Shown here one piece after another: positions 10,860 through 21,690 of a stretch of DNA of 64,000 bases. The stretch comes from Paguma larvata (lineage: Eukaryota; Chordata; Mammalia; Carnivora; Viverridae), in assembly GCA_030068075.1 (NCBI GenBank), contig CM057825.1, positions 77,887,123 through 77,951,122 on the forward strand, read 5' to 3'. A program made the position numbers and the translations under genes. The notes under the pieces are model-generated. The model worked only from the letters and a program-made list of their open reading frames with translations, ran no database searches and was not told where the DNA came from. Each line of letters begins with the position of its first letter. Positions within the stretch are counted from its first letter, which is position 1.

Positions 10860-12204
10860 CTTGTTGTAGGGAAGGTAAGAAATGACTCCAAGCTGCAGGC
10901 AGCCCCAGTCTACCTATTCCTATTTTATTTACATGGGAACAAGTGACGTAGTAACTGACCATGATCTTGAAGAGCCCTCTGACCCCAAAATGCACTGAGT
11001 TCATACCATATTAAGTAAGTTTTCAGCTTTGTTAGTGATTAAATAAAAAGATCAATTTCTTAGAGTTTTGGTTCTGCCTACATTGCCATCTTTTCTTTGC
11101 AGAATGATTGGTTCATAATGTTTGGAAAGATCTGAGTATTCCCTAGATATTGGAGTTTCTGAGAACTTGAAAATATAGCCTAAAGAAAAGTGAATCTTTT
11201 TTTTTTAAGTCTTAGAACAGCCACAGTCAGTACTAACTGTGCTTAGTTACCTGGAAAATTTGAGTTATCTGCTCCACTTTAATTCATTCAACGTCTTTAA
11301 CAATTAGTTTGCTTTTTGATTAGTAGCATTATTATTAATTTTTAGGGCCTGTCATTATTTACTGTGGGTTCTATGCTTCTCTGACATTGGGAAAATATCA
11401 CATTTAAAAAAACCTTCTGGCCAATAAAGAGAAGAAAGGAGATGTAATATACATCCCTTTAAGTTTTAGCGTAAGGAATTCTACAAAAATAACATTTTTC
11501 AATGGTTTAATCTGGGAGTCAAAAATGATTGTGTACCACTTTATGAAGGAAGAATATATATCTTAAATTGCTTAACCATTTGTTGTGAAGTATTTGACTA
11601 ACTTCTTCCATCGTATGGAGAAAAATACTGTCAAAGTAGATAATGCAGGGTAATGCAACATAATTACTCAAATATTCCAGAAACAGACTGAGGCTTGCTA
11701 TATAACGGGACATGTTATTAAATTTTTGTTTTTTCTCATTTTCTTTGTAGGATATATTATTTTTAAATAAGGTTTTACTACCTAGAGACTTGGCTAAAAT
11801 TTGCTTCAAAACCTAGAATAAGCTTCCTTGTATGTGAAAGTTACTTTTTCATTTTACATGTAAGGAAAGAAAAGCAAACAGGCGAGTGGGGAGATTTGTC
11901 TACATTTGTAAAGTGAGCCAGCGAGCTCTGTGCGAGGCTGATGGTACATTTCATGATCATTCTCCATGTCTAATCTCATCATTTTGGCCCAAGCTCTTCT
12001 GGAAGCAACCTGAGAGGAGGGTATGTAAGAGTCCTCCCCCTCTCCACTCGCTGAAACGCTGGGGTATTCCTCACATTTGACACTCTGTATTTGAGCACAC
12101 TGCCTGCAGTGAGGGTCATAGAAGAAACACCAGGAAGCTAAGAGACTAAAAGTAACTAAGTTTGGCTGAAAGATAACAAAATTTTTATTTTCATAAAAAA
12201 TGAT
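10857..12204. other. Unique DNA, no feature seen
   Basis: Includes frames of 96 codons (11519-11809, minus) and 64 codons (11886-12080, plus) with no domain or splice context. No repeat recognised with confidence. Confidence 0.45.
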
Positions 12205-12311
12205 GATTCTGTGCCTCTCTCTCTGCCCCCCACCTCCCTGCTTGTGCTCTGTCTCTCTCTCTCTCTCTCCCTTTCAAAAATAAATAAAAACATTAAAAAA
12301 ATTAAAAAAAA
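12205..12311 (+). repeat. 5'-truncated carnivore SINE (3' half only)
   Basis: Only the distal part remains: tctgtgcctctctctctgcc, a (CT)n run, then CAAAAATAAATAAAAACATTAAAAA. The tRNA-like head is missing, so it is either a truncated insertion or a deletion product. Confidence 0.85.
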
Positions 12312-12549
12312 TGAAAACTATCTCCGAAGTGATTTTCAAGTTATATCTTCACATGTCAGTGTTCAAGTTGTATTCAAACAAAGGAAGTGAAAATTGTGAA
12401 TTAGAAATCCACAGTTCTTTTACCTATTCTGGCTTTAATAAACTATGTGGTCCTAGAGAAACATTTATTATGGAGTGGTCTTTATTCTTCAGTCTTGTTT
12501 CTTCTGGAAACAAGAATGGTCACCATAAGAATGCTCATAAGTGATCATC

Positions 12550-13080
12550 TCTACTCTGGTGGGATGTGGGAAAAGAGAGATTCTTATTCACTCTTGGTTG
12601 GACCACAACCTTCTTAGAAAGTTATCTGACAGAATTAATTAAACTTTAAATTATATATGCCCATCTGAACAGCAATTCCACTTCTAACCACTTATTTACT
12701 ATATATAGAACTACCAAAGACACATGTGTAAGAAATCTATCACATGGTTTTTGGCAGCCAAGAATTGGAGACAGCCTCAATTATTATCAATAACTGGATA
12801 ATTGAACAAATTAGGCAGTTCGTATTCTGAATACTATGCATATTTTGAAGGGGATATATACAGATGTATATAAATTGACTTGGAAAGATATCTATGAGGC
12901 ATTTATAAAGTGAAAAAACAATACAATACAATATAGTATCATCCCATTGATATTAAATCCTGATATTTATGTATGTTTTATATTTATGATTAAACAAGGA
13001 AAAAATGAATGAATACATCCTAAATTAGCAATAGATAAATCAAAGAAAAAATATCTTTTCTCAAGATGTATTAGTACTCT
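12550..13080 (+). repeat. Ancient L1 (L1M-type) ORF2 3' region
   Basis: Reads 'ctgaacagcaattccacttc', 'ttggcagccaagaattggagacagcctcaa', 'taactggataattgaac' and 'gaatactatgca', the forward-strand coding remnant of the L1 ORF2 C-terminal region. Many stops; inactive. Confidence 0.7.
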
Positions 13081-13108
13081 TTGTACATTTTCAAGAAGCA
13101 TATTACTT

Positions 13109-13324
13109 AAAAATTTTTTTAATGTTTATTTATTTTTGAGAGAGAGAGACACAGCCTGAGTAGGGGAGGGGCAGAGAGAGGGGGAGATACAGAATCCGAA
13201 GCAGGCTCCAGGCTCTGAGCTGTCAGCACAGAGCCCGATGCGGGGCTCGAACTCACAAACTGCGAGATCATCTCCTGAGCTAAAGTCAGACACTTAACTG
13301 ACTAAGCCACCCAGGTGCCCCAAT
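13109..13324 (-). repeat. Carnivore tRNA-Lys SINE with perfect TSD
   Basis: Reverse-oriented, full-length. The internal B box complement (GGGGCTCGAACTC near 13,240) is intact. Flanked by a perfect 13-bp duplication AAGCATATTACTT at 13096-13108 and 13325-13337, so the pre-insertion site can be reconstructed. Confidence 0.97.
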
Positions 13325-13339
13325 AAGCATATTACTTTT

Positions 13340-13630
13340 AATGGACAATATTTTTTCCAGCATTTTATTATGAAAAGTTTCAAACATACAGAAAGCTGAA
13401 ATAATTTGACATTATGCAGCCATATACAAATCTCTTGGATTCTCTCCTGTTTATACTTACTATACTTACTTTATCATAGATCTATCAATTTGTCTATTCT
13501 TCAATCCATTTCTCATTCCTTTTTATTTTCTTGATGAATTTTGAGCTAAATTGCACACATCAGTCCATTTTCTCCTAAATTTCTCACCTTATATAATAAT
13601 AGCATTTTGATTTAAATTTAAATACATTTT
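13340..13630 (-). repeat. Possible old L1 3' UTR relic
   Basis: 'cattttattatgaaaagtttcaaacatacagaaag..' is the decayed form of a common L1M-class 3' UTR block (attgtgaaaaatttcaaacatacacaaaagtag). It continues into AT-rich DNA with no recognisable coding part. Strand uncertain. Confidence 0.45.
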
Positions 13631-13940
13631 AAAGAAACTTGCTATGGAGCTCTGGCTGTGGCTTCACTCACTAAGCATCTCGGATCCCTCCTCTCTGCCG
13701 CTGACATAACAGATCTTCCTGGGGGTCTACAAAATACGCTTCAGTTAGAGATTGAGATTTGAGAGTAGGAAGTTAGAAATATTAGAAAAATGAATACTCT
13801 TTCCTGTATTCTTTGGAAATACATAGACTGTCATATCTCTTGGTAAACGTTCTTTGGAACTCAATGTAAATTATATGTGCATCATGAAAATGTAAGCCAG
13901 ACATTTTCAAGGAGATTTCAGGCTTTTGGTGACATAGAAA
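13631..13940. other. Unique DNA, no feature seen
   Basis: Short unassigned stretch between two L1-like fragments. Confidence 0.4.
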
Positions 13941-13944
13941 GTGT

Positions 13945-14245
13945 ATTGCTCATGAAACAAACCAGACATAGAAAGACATATACTGCACAGTATCATTTAT
14001 ATGTGGAATCTAAAAATAAAAAAGCAAAACTCACAGAAACAGAGAGTAGAAAAGTGGTTTCCAGAGGCTCAGCGTGGGGAAATAGGGAGAAGTTGATAAA
14101 AGCATACAAACTTTCAGCTATAAGATGAATAAAGTCTGAAGATCTAGTGGAAACACATAGTGACTATAGCTGATAACACTGTATTGGATAATTGGAATTT
14201 GCTAAGAAGGTAGTACTTACATGTCCTCTCTTTCACACACACATC

Positions 14246-14292
<47 letters not shown>

Positions 14293-14430
14293 TAATAGGT
14301 ATGTTAATTAACTAGATGGGGGAATCCTTTCACAATGTATATGTATATCAGATGACTACAATGTACACTTTAAATATCTTACAATTTTATATTTTGATTA
14401 TACCTCAATAAAGCTGAAATTAAAAAAGAA
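13945..14430 (+). repeat. L1 (L1MA/MB-type) 3' UTR and end
   Basis: Contains 'tatcatttatatgtggaatc', 'gtagtacttacatgtcctctc', 'gtatgttaattaactagatg', 'cctttcacaatgtatatgta' and 'atacctcaataaagctgaaa', then an A-rich tail. These are successive landmarks of the 3' UTR of a mammalian L1, with the terminal AATAAAGCTG motif. A GATA microsatellite has expanded inside it. The 83-codon frame at 13877-14128 is L1-derived noise. Confidence 0.8.
14247..14292 (+). repeat. (TAGA)n tetranucleotide microsatellite
   Basis: About 11.5 perfect TAGA units within the L1 3' UTR, next to a short CACACA tract. A candidate polymorphic marker. Confidence 0.97.
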
Positions 14431-14945
14431 AAGAGTGTATTGCTTAGAATTCACTTGCCAAAAACAGAATCGATTCTATCTGAGCAGACAAGGAGTTATG
14501 ATGTGGTATTATGTGACTTATAGAACCACTGTATGGAGTGAATAAAAACCCTATGTTGAGATTCCAGGAAGCATTTCCAAATACATGTGAGAGATGTTGC
14601 TTCTGCCATGATCGGAAACTTCATTTTGCCCTCAGAAATATGTCATCATGGCCATTGGTTCCAGAATGATACCTTAGTCTTTGCTAGGAATCTACCAAAG
14701 GAGGAAACTACCAGTGCAGTCAGGAAATCATTGCTGTAGTTGCCTGTTCCAGAATTAGCATGCCTTTGTCATACTCTATGTCAGCAACATGGAAAGATCT
14801 TTCCCTGAAATGAATCAGTATCCACAGAGCAAGAAAATAATCTGAAATCTTACTGTAAGGGACTGTAGGAACTGTTTTATGAAAAATATTGTTGTTAACT
14901 AAAATAATTTTCTCCTTGAGTGCATGGGTAGATTATGTTTTTCTT
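14431..14945. other. Unique DNA, no feature seen
   Basis: No repeat or coding feature recognised. Confidence 0.45.
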
Positions 14946-14975
14946 TCTTTTTTTAAATTTTAAAGTTTTTTTTTT

Positions 14976-15024
<49 letters not shown>

Positions 15025-15177
15025 CATCTGAGTGGGAGAGATGGGCAGAAGGAGAGAGAGAGAATCCATGCTGAGCATGAGCCCGAGGTAGGACTTGATC
15101 CTATGACCTGGGGTATCATGACCTATGCCAAAATCAAGAGCTGGGTGCTCAACCAACTGAGCCAACTAGGTACCCCT
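14946..15177 (-). repeat. Carnivore tRNA-Lys SINE with expanded (GA)n
   Basis: Reverse copy whose CT tract is expanded to a (GA)n run at about 14,980-15,016. Ends CAACTGAGCCAACTAGGTACCCC. Diverged duplications TAGATTATGTTTTT upstream and TAGACTGTGATTTT downstream support the ends. Frames on both strands here are pure repeat translations. Confidence 0.93.
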
Positions 15178-15229
15178 AGACTGTGATTTTCAATCTCCCC
15201 TGCTGTTATATGTGGCTGTGTATCTATGT

Positions 15230-15449
15230 TCTTTTTTTTTTTTTTAAGTTTATTTATTTTGAGAGAGAGTGCGTGTATATGCACATGTGACTGGGGTAGG
15301 GGCAGAGACAGAGGGAAAGAGAGAATCCCAAGCAGGCTCACTGCTGTCAGCACTGAGCCCAACAGAGGGCTCGATCTCACGAAGTGTGAGATCATGACCT
15401 GAGTCGAAACCAAGAGTTTGAGGCTTAACTGACTGAGCCCCACAGGCAC
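15230..15449 (-). repeat. Carnivore tRNA-Lys SINE
   Basis: Second reverse copy, only about 50 bp after the previous one. Poly-T start, AAGTTTATTTATTTTGAGAG, then CTGACTGAGCCCCACAGGCACT. A 17-bp flanking duplication with two mismatches (CTGTGTATCTATGTTCT versus CTGTGTGTGTATGTTCT) supports the ends. Confidence 0.93.
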
Positions 15450-15900
15450 TGCTGTGTGTGTATGTTCTTGCCTAGAGAATGTAAGTGGAGATAACAAACA
15501 CCTTAAGACAATGGTCATACCTTGTCCACATTTTTCTCTTCATTGTTGACTGGAAACTGACGCACCTTCAGCTATGCAGGTGACAGTGCCAGAGGATGCA
15601 GAGTTATATCACTGTCCCGGGTTCCTGGCTGACTTTGTGGAGAAAAGTCCATGTAACCACTTTGGATGATTACACCAGTGAGAAAAAAACTTGAATCTTC
15701 TTTAAGTCGCTGGAGTATTGTTTGGTCTTTCAATTGTAACAGTCCGTGTGGATTTTAGCTTGTTAGCCTCTGTACCTGGAAATGTCGATTGGGCTTAATG
15801 TTGAAGAAGCCAGTTCACAGTGCCCTCCAAAACAGGACTCCTCTCCCTTCAAAACACACCCTTACTCTTCTCTTCTCTCTCACCTGTCTCTCATTGCACA
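15450..15900. other. Unique DNA, no feature seen
   Basis: No supported feature; the minus frame that overlaps its beginning (15123-15518) is mainly SINE sequence. Confidence 0.45.
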
Positions 15901-15903
15901 CAA

Positions 15904-15904
<1 letters not shown>

Positions 15905-15944
<40 letters not shown>
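15905..15944 (+). repeat. (CA)n microsatellite
   Basis: Twenty uninterrupted CA units. It makes the His-Thr runs seen in two short overlapping frames, which are not genes. Confidence 0.97.
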
Positions 15945-15947
<3 letters not shown>

Positions 15948-15965
15948 TATCTTGCTCTTGTTGAA

Positions 15966-16036
15966 TTGTTAGTGCCTAACGCAGGACCTGGTATATCCTG
16001 GATGTTCCACAAATATGTGTTTGATGAATGAATAAA
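15966..16036 (+). repeat. MIR3/L2-type 3' end fragment
   Basis: 'ttagtgcctaacgcaggacctggtatatcc..ttccacaaatatgtgtttgatgaatgaat' follows the 3' consensus shared by ancient MIR3/L2 elements (gcctagcacagtgcctggcacatag..caataaatatttgttgaatgaat). Confidence 0.6.
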
Positions 16037-16039
16037 ACA

Positions 16040-16815
16040 TCTTCACAATTTGAGAAATCATATGGAGCCAGTTTAAAATATTGTTTTTGATATACAGTGG
16101 GAGGTGTGGTTTGAACCTTGGAAAGGATTTCAGCATATAGAGATGGGGTAAAGAGCATCTGGGTAGCAGAGAAGCATGCCTGGAGTACAGCAGCACAGAA
16201 GGGAGAGGGGAACAGTGAACTTGCCCTTGTGTCTGGTGAGAAGGCTGAAGAGAAGGGGTTTGAAATTGAAGTTAGATTCTGGTTGGGTAAATTCTTGAAT
16301 GCTAGGCTTGGGTAATAGTAATTCTGTAAGCCAAGAAAACATCAAAGGTTTATTTTGTCTCTGTTTTTGATTTTTGCTTTAGTACTAGATTGATATGCTT
16401 GGCTGTGTCTTTTAGAAAACAAAGTGCCAGCAGTGTGGAAGAGAGGATTGGAGGTGAGAAAGACCGAGGCTGTTTTAATTGCCAAGGAAGGAACCATAGA
16501 CATTTAAATTGGGCAGAGGTGAAGGATAGATTTGAGGGATACTTTGGAGATAAAACTAAAAGGACGGGGTGACTTCTTAGATAATGAAGAGAGTGAATCT
16601 CTTGTTTCTAGATTGAGATGACAACACTGTTTTAACATAAGACAGGAAATACAAGCAAGGAGGTAAAATGGGGGGATGAATTAAAATTTATCTTTCATAC
16701 TGTTATGTTACATTTTAGGTAATGGAAATATTAAGTAGCTAGATGGAAGTAAGGGTTTAGAAGTAAAGACACAGATTAAGATACCTTCAACTTGGAAGCC
16801 ACGAGCAGCAGAGGT
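16040..16815. other. Purine-rich DNA, possibly an ancient repeat
   Basis: GA-rich wording such as 'gatttgagggatactttggag..aaaactaaaaggacggggtgac' resembles a diverged mammal-wide repeat with a 'gatatatttaggaggtaaaactgacaggacttggtgat' block. The family is not assigned. Frames on both strands (16118-16345) are shadows. Confidence 0.3.
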
Positions 16816-16816
16816 T

Positions 16817-16980
16817 AGTGTTTCTCAAGATGTGATCTGAGAACTTTTACACCTGAAATACTTGTCTCAGGGTGCTTGTACAAATGAAGATTCCTGGGCC
16901 TTGTCACAGAATACTTGATCACATTCTCTGGAGGATGGGGTCCTGGAATCTGTTTTCTGGAAATATTCTTGGGTTATCTT
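16817..16980 (+). mobile_element. MER5A-like hAT-Charlie element
   Basis: Follows the MER5A order: 'tagtgtttctcaagatgtgatctgagaac' (diverged CAGTGGTTCTCAAAGTGTGGTCC), 'caaatgaagattcctgggcc', 'gaatctgttttctgg'. Nonautonomous, ancient, the far end decayed. Confidence 0.65.
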
Positions 16981-17480
16981 AATGCATTACAATTTTCAAG
17001 AGCCATGGATAAAGGCGACAACTGAAGCCTGACGGTATATAAAATTATCTGAGAGAAAGTGAAGAGTGAAGAAGGAGTCCGGGGCAGGACATGGGTGAGA
17101 ATGGTACTGCATTGCAGAAACGGCAGAGTTAAAAATATCTGTTCAAAGAGGAGAAAAGAGATTCTTGAGAGCCTGGAGAAGGAGTAGTGGGAAAAGAAAT
17201 GTTTTAGGGAGGTGAGAGGGGGAATCTCCAAGGAGAGCAGCAACATCTGTAAAGACGTCACCTAGAATGAGATGGAAAGAGGGATATTTGTGCCGTCAAT
17301 GTGTTGACCACCACTGACCCCTGAGGCAGCAAATTCCGTAAACCGATGAGAGTGGAGTAATATGACACCAGTAAAGCATTGAAGGAGCTGAGAATTCATA
17401 GACAGACTATGTTGAGAAAGTTTTCCTTTTATAAGGGGTTATGTATATTATTTATAACTCAATATAATTTTATTTCAAAT
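16981..17480. other. Purine-rich unassigned DNA
   Basis: GA-rich continuation of the style seen before the MER5A-like element, possibly the same ancient family interrupted by it. No coding evidence; the 95-codon minus frame (16974-17261) is low-complexity. Confidence 0.3.
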
Positions 17481-18260
17481 TCTCGTGGATGAGAAAATGT
17501 CATATAAGTTGTCCCCCTTTCTCCTGGGATGTGTGACCTCCTACTTCGTGCTCAGGTGGGTCCAGGTAGGTCATTGCCGAGATATCTCTAGGTCCGTCTT
17601 CAAGGACCTTCTGACCTGGCAGCTTTCTCTCTCTCCTCCTGGTCATACTTAAGTTGTGGAGTCTGTGGGGGCAAGCATAGCCTGGAGTACACAGTTGTAC
17701 CAAGCAGACATTCTGTCTCGGAGTAAAGCTTCTTTTTGGGGTTTCCTTTTGAGCATCACACACCCATCCTGGAGTTCTGTTTTAAACCAGGGTTGTGGTG
17801 AGACACATTTCTGCCCCCAGTCTTGGAGTGCCTGCTTCTTCCCTTGGAACCCTCCTCCTCCTCAGATGGCATTGCACGTGTGTCACTCACACTATTCACC
17901 ACAGGATAGGTACTGTTATTGGTAATTTACATGTAGCGAGAGTCAATAGCCTTAACCCAAATTAGGATTGACAACTGTGTGTGCTGAGTGCACCTGGAAA
18001 ATGAGGAGGTGAGCCTACTTACCAGGGGAAGGGTGAAGAGAGGATCTCCTCTTAAGGGAAAAGAGTCAAAATGTCACTTGTGGAGGGCACACGGGAATGA
18101 TTCCAAGGACATCTTAGTGTCTGTCAGATGGTCCCCAGGTTAATCCCTGCCAAGTCCTAGAGTGAGGAGGGGGGGTGGTTATAACAGAGCTCCGTAAATT
18201 AAAGAGTCATTTCTCTGAAATCCTCACAGGGCACTGACGTGCACATTGTCAACAGCACTG
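17481..18260. other. GC-richer unassigned DNA, possible LTR remnant
   Basis: About 17,500-17,770 has an LTR-like feel: GTACACAG, then 'gtctcggagtaaagcttctt' close to an AATAAAGCTTCTT-type polyadenylation region. I cannot define ends. No gene seen. Confidence 0.25.
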
Positions 18261-18264
18261 GGAA

Positions 18265-18549
18265 TCACTGGTCCCTGGAGAAGAAGCAGTAAATGGGCAG
18301 TAGCAGGTTGCCTGTGGTGATGGCAGTGACATTAGAGAAAAGTAGCTTTCTGTCTTTGGCTTTGGCAATCAGCAGCCTTGCTACAGATATGGATACTTTT
18401 GAGCCTTGGGCATTGGCAATCTGGCCCAGGTTCTGGAAGGCAGCAGCGGCAGCGCTGGCATAGATACCACCTTCAGAGTCCTCAGAGAACACAGATGTCA
18501 CTCTGGTGGCTAGATGAGGAAGGGAGGGAGGAACGTGAGTGCGTGCCAT
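18265..18549 (-). other. Unrecognised 94-codon open frame (exon/pseudogene candidate)
   Basis: I do not recognise this frame. Read on the minus strand it has a GC content above its surroundings and a peptide with an Ala-rich core (YASAAAAAFQNLGQIANAQG) followed by a basic KAKDRK motif and a hydrophobic end, then TGA. About 25 bases after the first ATG lies a C/T-rich tract ending in ATCTAG, which looks like a splice acceptor, so an internal or terminal exon starting near 18,515 is imaginable. Against this: no Kozak-grade start, no upstream exon, no poly-A tail for a retrocopy, and a similar length can occur by chance. Retrocopy fragment, orphan exon, old LTR and chance all remain open. Confidence 0.2.
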
Positions 18550-18609
18550 GGGACAGGCAGGAGGAACAGGTCCCAGAACACTGCGCCACTTGTAGGAGGA
18601 TTTAGGAAT

Positions 18610-19900
18610 TATTAGATATGGGGTGGAGCTCTCACGAATCAGGTCAGGGGTGCTCTCAGAGGGCTACTACATTTTTTTTTTATCATTTCTTTTCTCTTTT
18701 TACTCTGCTCTTTACTTATCTAGGGTGTAGCAAACAAAATAGATTAAGTTGAGGAAACTGAAGTTCAGAGAAGTAAGCTAACCTATACTAAATTCTGTAC
18801 ACAGGTAAGGAGTTGTGGGATGATCTGACCACCCATGCTGCCGTCTTCTATTTGGGGCAAAGAGAATATATCAGGGGAGAAAAATGGACTGCTATTATCT
18901 GACAATAATCGATGGCAGGGTCTTGGATAAATTAGGAGAGGATAGGATTAAGAGCATAGCTGGAGGAATTAATTAAAGACATTTAGTAAATGGGATGTAA
19001 GAAACTCAAGCAGAAATATTTCAGGCAGAAGATTATAAACATATGGAATCAGATAATAAAGCTAACTGAATCAGTGTGCAGACAAAGTAATTAGTTAAAG
19101 AAAGACATCTGGAGGTAGAGAGAAATAAGCAATGGAAATAAAAGGTATATTTGGGATAAACTAGAGTATGTTGGTAAAGTCAGATGATTTTTTTCTCCTT
19201 TGCTTTACATATATTATGTCTTTCTTAACCACAATCCCAAATATTACACAATTCAACATGTTATATTATTTTTCTGGAAATATCTAGGAACTACATAAAC
19301 ACATCTGCCAAAGCAAATGATTCAAAGAAGATCAATGTTTTTCATGGCTAACTAGCCTGTGTATGGCTTCCCACAGAAGTTTAGATCTTATGTTTGTGAT
19401 TCCATATTTTGGGCCACAAAAATAACAAAAATAGCTATGTAACACCATTTCCTATGGCAATAGGAAGCCATATCCAGTAAAGTCCCACTACAAATATCTT
19501 TCATCATGCTCTTCTCATCATGTGAAGACATAGAGTGAGGCAATTTTGATGATGAGGGATTGAGGTGCATTATCCTTTTGTTTTCTGTTGCTCTGGGAGG
19601 TAATCACATCTGTATGAATGGCGAGAATATCTCATTTTACATGGATTCTTCTCATTCGCGTTTGAAGTATAATTTCAGTCTATGGAATGTCTTTGGTCAG
19701 AGCCCACACTGTGTGGTGGCCAGAAGGGCTGCAGATGTGATGTGACTGGGAGGAGGACTGAAGAAAGGCCTCTGCCCCAAACATTCTCTCCTCTAGCTGA
19801 TGGGATTTCAGAATCACTGATCGCTGCCATTTTTTAAAAGGACAAGAGACACAGCAAGTGAGTAGATCTCTATGAAAAATATATCCTATTTGCCTTGTTT
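18610..19900. other. Unique DNA, no feature seen
   Basis: AT-rich, partly purine-rich. Short frames at 19388-19570 and 19560-19745 have no recognised content. Confidence 0.4.
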
Positions 19901-19911
19901 AATAATCTATT

Positions 19912-20109
19912 TTTGGGACACCTTGGGGGATCTGTTGGTTAAGCATCTTACTCTTAATTTTGGTTCAGGTCATGATTTTGTGGTTCATGAGTTCAAGCCC
20001 CACATCATTGGGCTCTACACTGACAGTGAGGAGCCTGCTTGGGATGCTCTCTCCACCTCTCTCTCTCTCTCTCTCTCTCTCTCAAAGTAAATAAATAAAC
20101 ATTTAAAAA
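19912..20109 (+). repeat. Carnivore tRNA-Lys SINE with TSD
   Basis: Diverged head (GGGACACCTTGGGGGATCTG), (CT)n tract, AAGTAAATAAATAAACATTT tail. Flanked by 15-bp duplications with one mismatch, AATAATCTATTTTTG at 19901-19915 and AATAATCTATTGTTG at 20110-20124. Because the first copy overlaps the TTTTG start, the left boundary is uncertain by a few bases. Confidence 0.93.
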
Positions 20110-20124
20110 AATAATCTATTGTTG

Positions 20125-20479
20125 ACTCACAGGGAGGTTGGGATACCAGGTCTTTGGATGGAAAGATTGGATAGCTCAATTTTCTTTGGCACAAAAGAGC
20201 AACAATACAGAATTACTCTGATCAGAGAAACAGGTCGGAATAAAGGGATCTAAAGTTGTGAGTTCTGTCATTTCCAAGGTTGATGATAAAGTGTGTGTGG
20301 TACAGAAGGCTGCGACTCAAAGCAAGCTGTTGTCCTCAGATTGGTTTCTGAGGAAAAAAGATCCTCAAAGCATCCTTTATGGTGGATCAACACCAGATTG
20401 TTTCTTTCTAACTTCTCAAAGACTGGATATCTTGAGAGAACCAAGTGAACTTCAAATTCACATTATTAGAGCCTATAGT
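20125..20479. other. Unique DNA, no feature seen
   Basis: No repeat recognised. The 127-codon plus-strand frame at 20258-20641 begins here but its second half translates the adjoining simple repeat, and nothing in the first half matches a known domain. Confidence 0.4.
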
Positions 20480-20589
20480 TGTGTGTGTGTGTGTATGTGT
20501 GTGCATGTATATACATATACACATACATATATCTATTTATATATATATATAATACTTTCATATATATATGAACAAATATATATATATGT
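20480..20589 (+). repeat. Compound (GT)n / (AT)n simple repeat
   Basis: GT-rich tract (20480-20505) grading into alternating purine/pyrimidine TATATACATATACACATACA and TATATATATA runs. Likely unstable in length. Confidence 0.93.
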
Positions 20590-20591
20590 TC

Positions 20592-20650
20592 AGTTAGTAC
20601 TTATTGAGCAATTACTAAGTGCCAGTCTCTACACTAGGTAGGGGAAACAT
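20592..20650 (+). repeat. MIR/L2-type terminal fragment
   Basis: 'agtacttattgagcaattactaagtgcca..ctctacactaggtaggggaaac' matches the common ancient phrase 'ttattgagcacctactatgtgccaggcactgtgctaggtgctgggg'. Short relic. Confidence 0.5.
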
Positions 20651-20659
20651 AAAGACAAA

Positions 20660-20979
20660 AAAGCTGACATTTCAGTTTTTGAAAATGGGAAAAGAGGGCA
20701 TGCAAACCCCAAGATAATTTTTAAAATAAAATAATAAAGTCTTATATGCTATAGCATAGACTATCTACACACAGTATTATGGGATCACAGAATCAAGGTA
20801 ACTATTCCTTACAGGAATTCAGAAATCTTCAAAGAAATTAATTTGAAGTGAGTGAGTTTAATTTTTCAAAGGAGCAGAAAATGAAGAGTATTTTAGAAAG
20901 AGAGAGAGAAAGCTCATTAAGATAGTTCAGTCTACTGAACTTTTGTGTTGTTCTTAAATTCATGTTAATTCCTAATGTG
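20660..20979. other. Unique AT-rich DNA
   Basis: Nothing recognised. Confidence 0.4.
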
Positions 20980-21265
20980 ATGATATTTGAAGGGCAGGCC
21001 CTTAGGAGTAATGGGGTCAAGAATGTGGAACCCTTACAAGAGTGGAGAGATATTGCTTCCTCTGTCTTTTTCTCTGCTCTTTGCCATGTGAAGATAAGCA
21101 AGAAGATGACCATTTACAAACTAGGAAGCGCCCTCACCACATGCCAGATCTGTGGGTTACTTGACCTTGGGATTCCTAGCCTCCAGAACCATAAGAAATA
21201 AGTGTCTGTTGTTTAACCCACATAGTCTATGATATCGTGTTATAATAGCCTGAGCTGATTAATAG
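20980..21265 (+). repeat. MaLR LTR 3' portion (MLT1-like)
   Basis: Contains 'tttgccatgtgaagataagcaagaagatgaccat', 'gaagcgccctcaccacatgcc', 'ttccagcctccagaacc' (here 'cctagcctccagaacc') and 'gaaataagtgtctgttgttt' followed by 'cacatagtctatgatatcgtgttataatagcctgag'. These are the R/U5-side landmarks of an MLT1-family LTR in forward orientation, including the AATAAA-type signal (mutated to AATAAG). Confidence 0.75.
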
Positions 21266-21648
21266 CCTGAGCAGCTGGCATGGGAGAAAAGATGCTGATG
21301 AAAAGATGGGAAAGGCCAATATAAATAAATTTTGCCTTCTTAATAATTTTTGTTAGCACCAGTCCTAATCAATTTCAGCCCACAAGAGCCCATGTATCCA
21401 AATCAGGATGACATTAAAAATATGGAAAGATCAAAATCAATACCCATGGCTCTAATAAAGAGCTGAACTCAGCATGTACCCATAGAGGGTGTCGAGATCT
21501 AACTCCAGGCCTTTTAAATTCTGCAAAGTGATGAGGTTTGAAAGCATGCTGTGTCTGCTCCAGAATTTCAAGTAACTATTGTAAAAGTCAGAGCATGCTC
21601 CCACTACTCTAGTTTTGTCTAATTTCTCAACAGTGTTAGTTTATGAAG

Positions 21649-21650
<2 letters not shown>
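21266..21650. other. Unique DNA, no feature seen
   Basis: No repeat or gene recognised. Confidence 0.4.

Positions 21651-21688
<38 letters not shown>
21651..21688 (+). repeat. (GT)n microsatellite
   Basis: Nineteen uninterrupted GT units, followed by ACATATATTTG. Confidence 0.97.

Positions 21689-21690
<2 letters not shown>

Noticed and set aside
14247..14292. Regular repeat that might suggest an array such as CRISPR
   Set aside because: It is a 4-bp microsatellite without spacers, in a mammalian L1; no array of spaced repeats exists in the window.
15782..16031. His-Thr repeat peptides in two overlapping plus frames
   Set aside because: Produced by the (CA)n microsatellite.
20258..20641. 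127-codon plus frame with Cys/Val and Tyr/Thr/Ile runs
   Set aside because: The latter half is the compound GT/AT simple repeat and an MIR/L2 tail; the first half has no recognisable domain.
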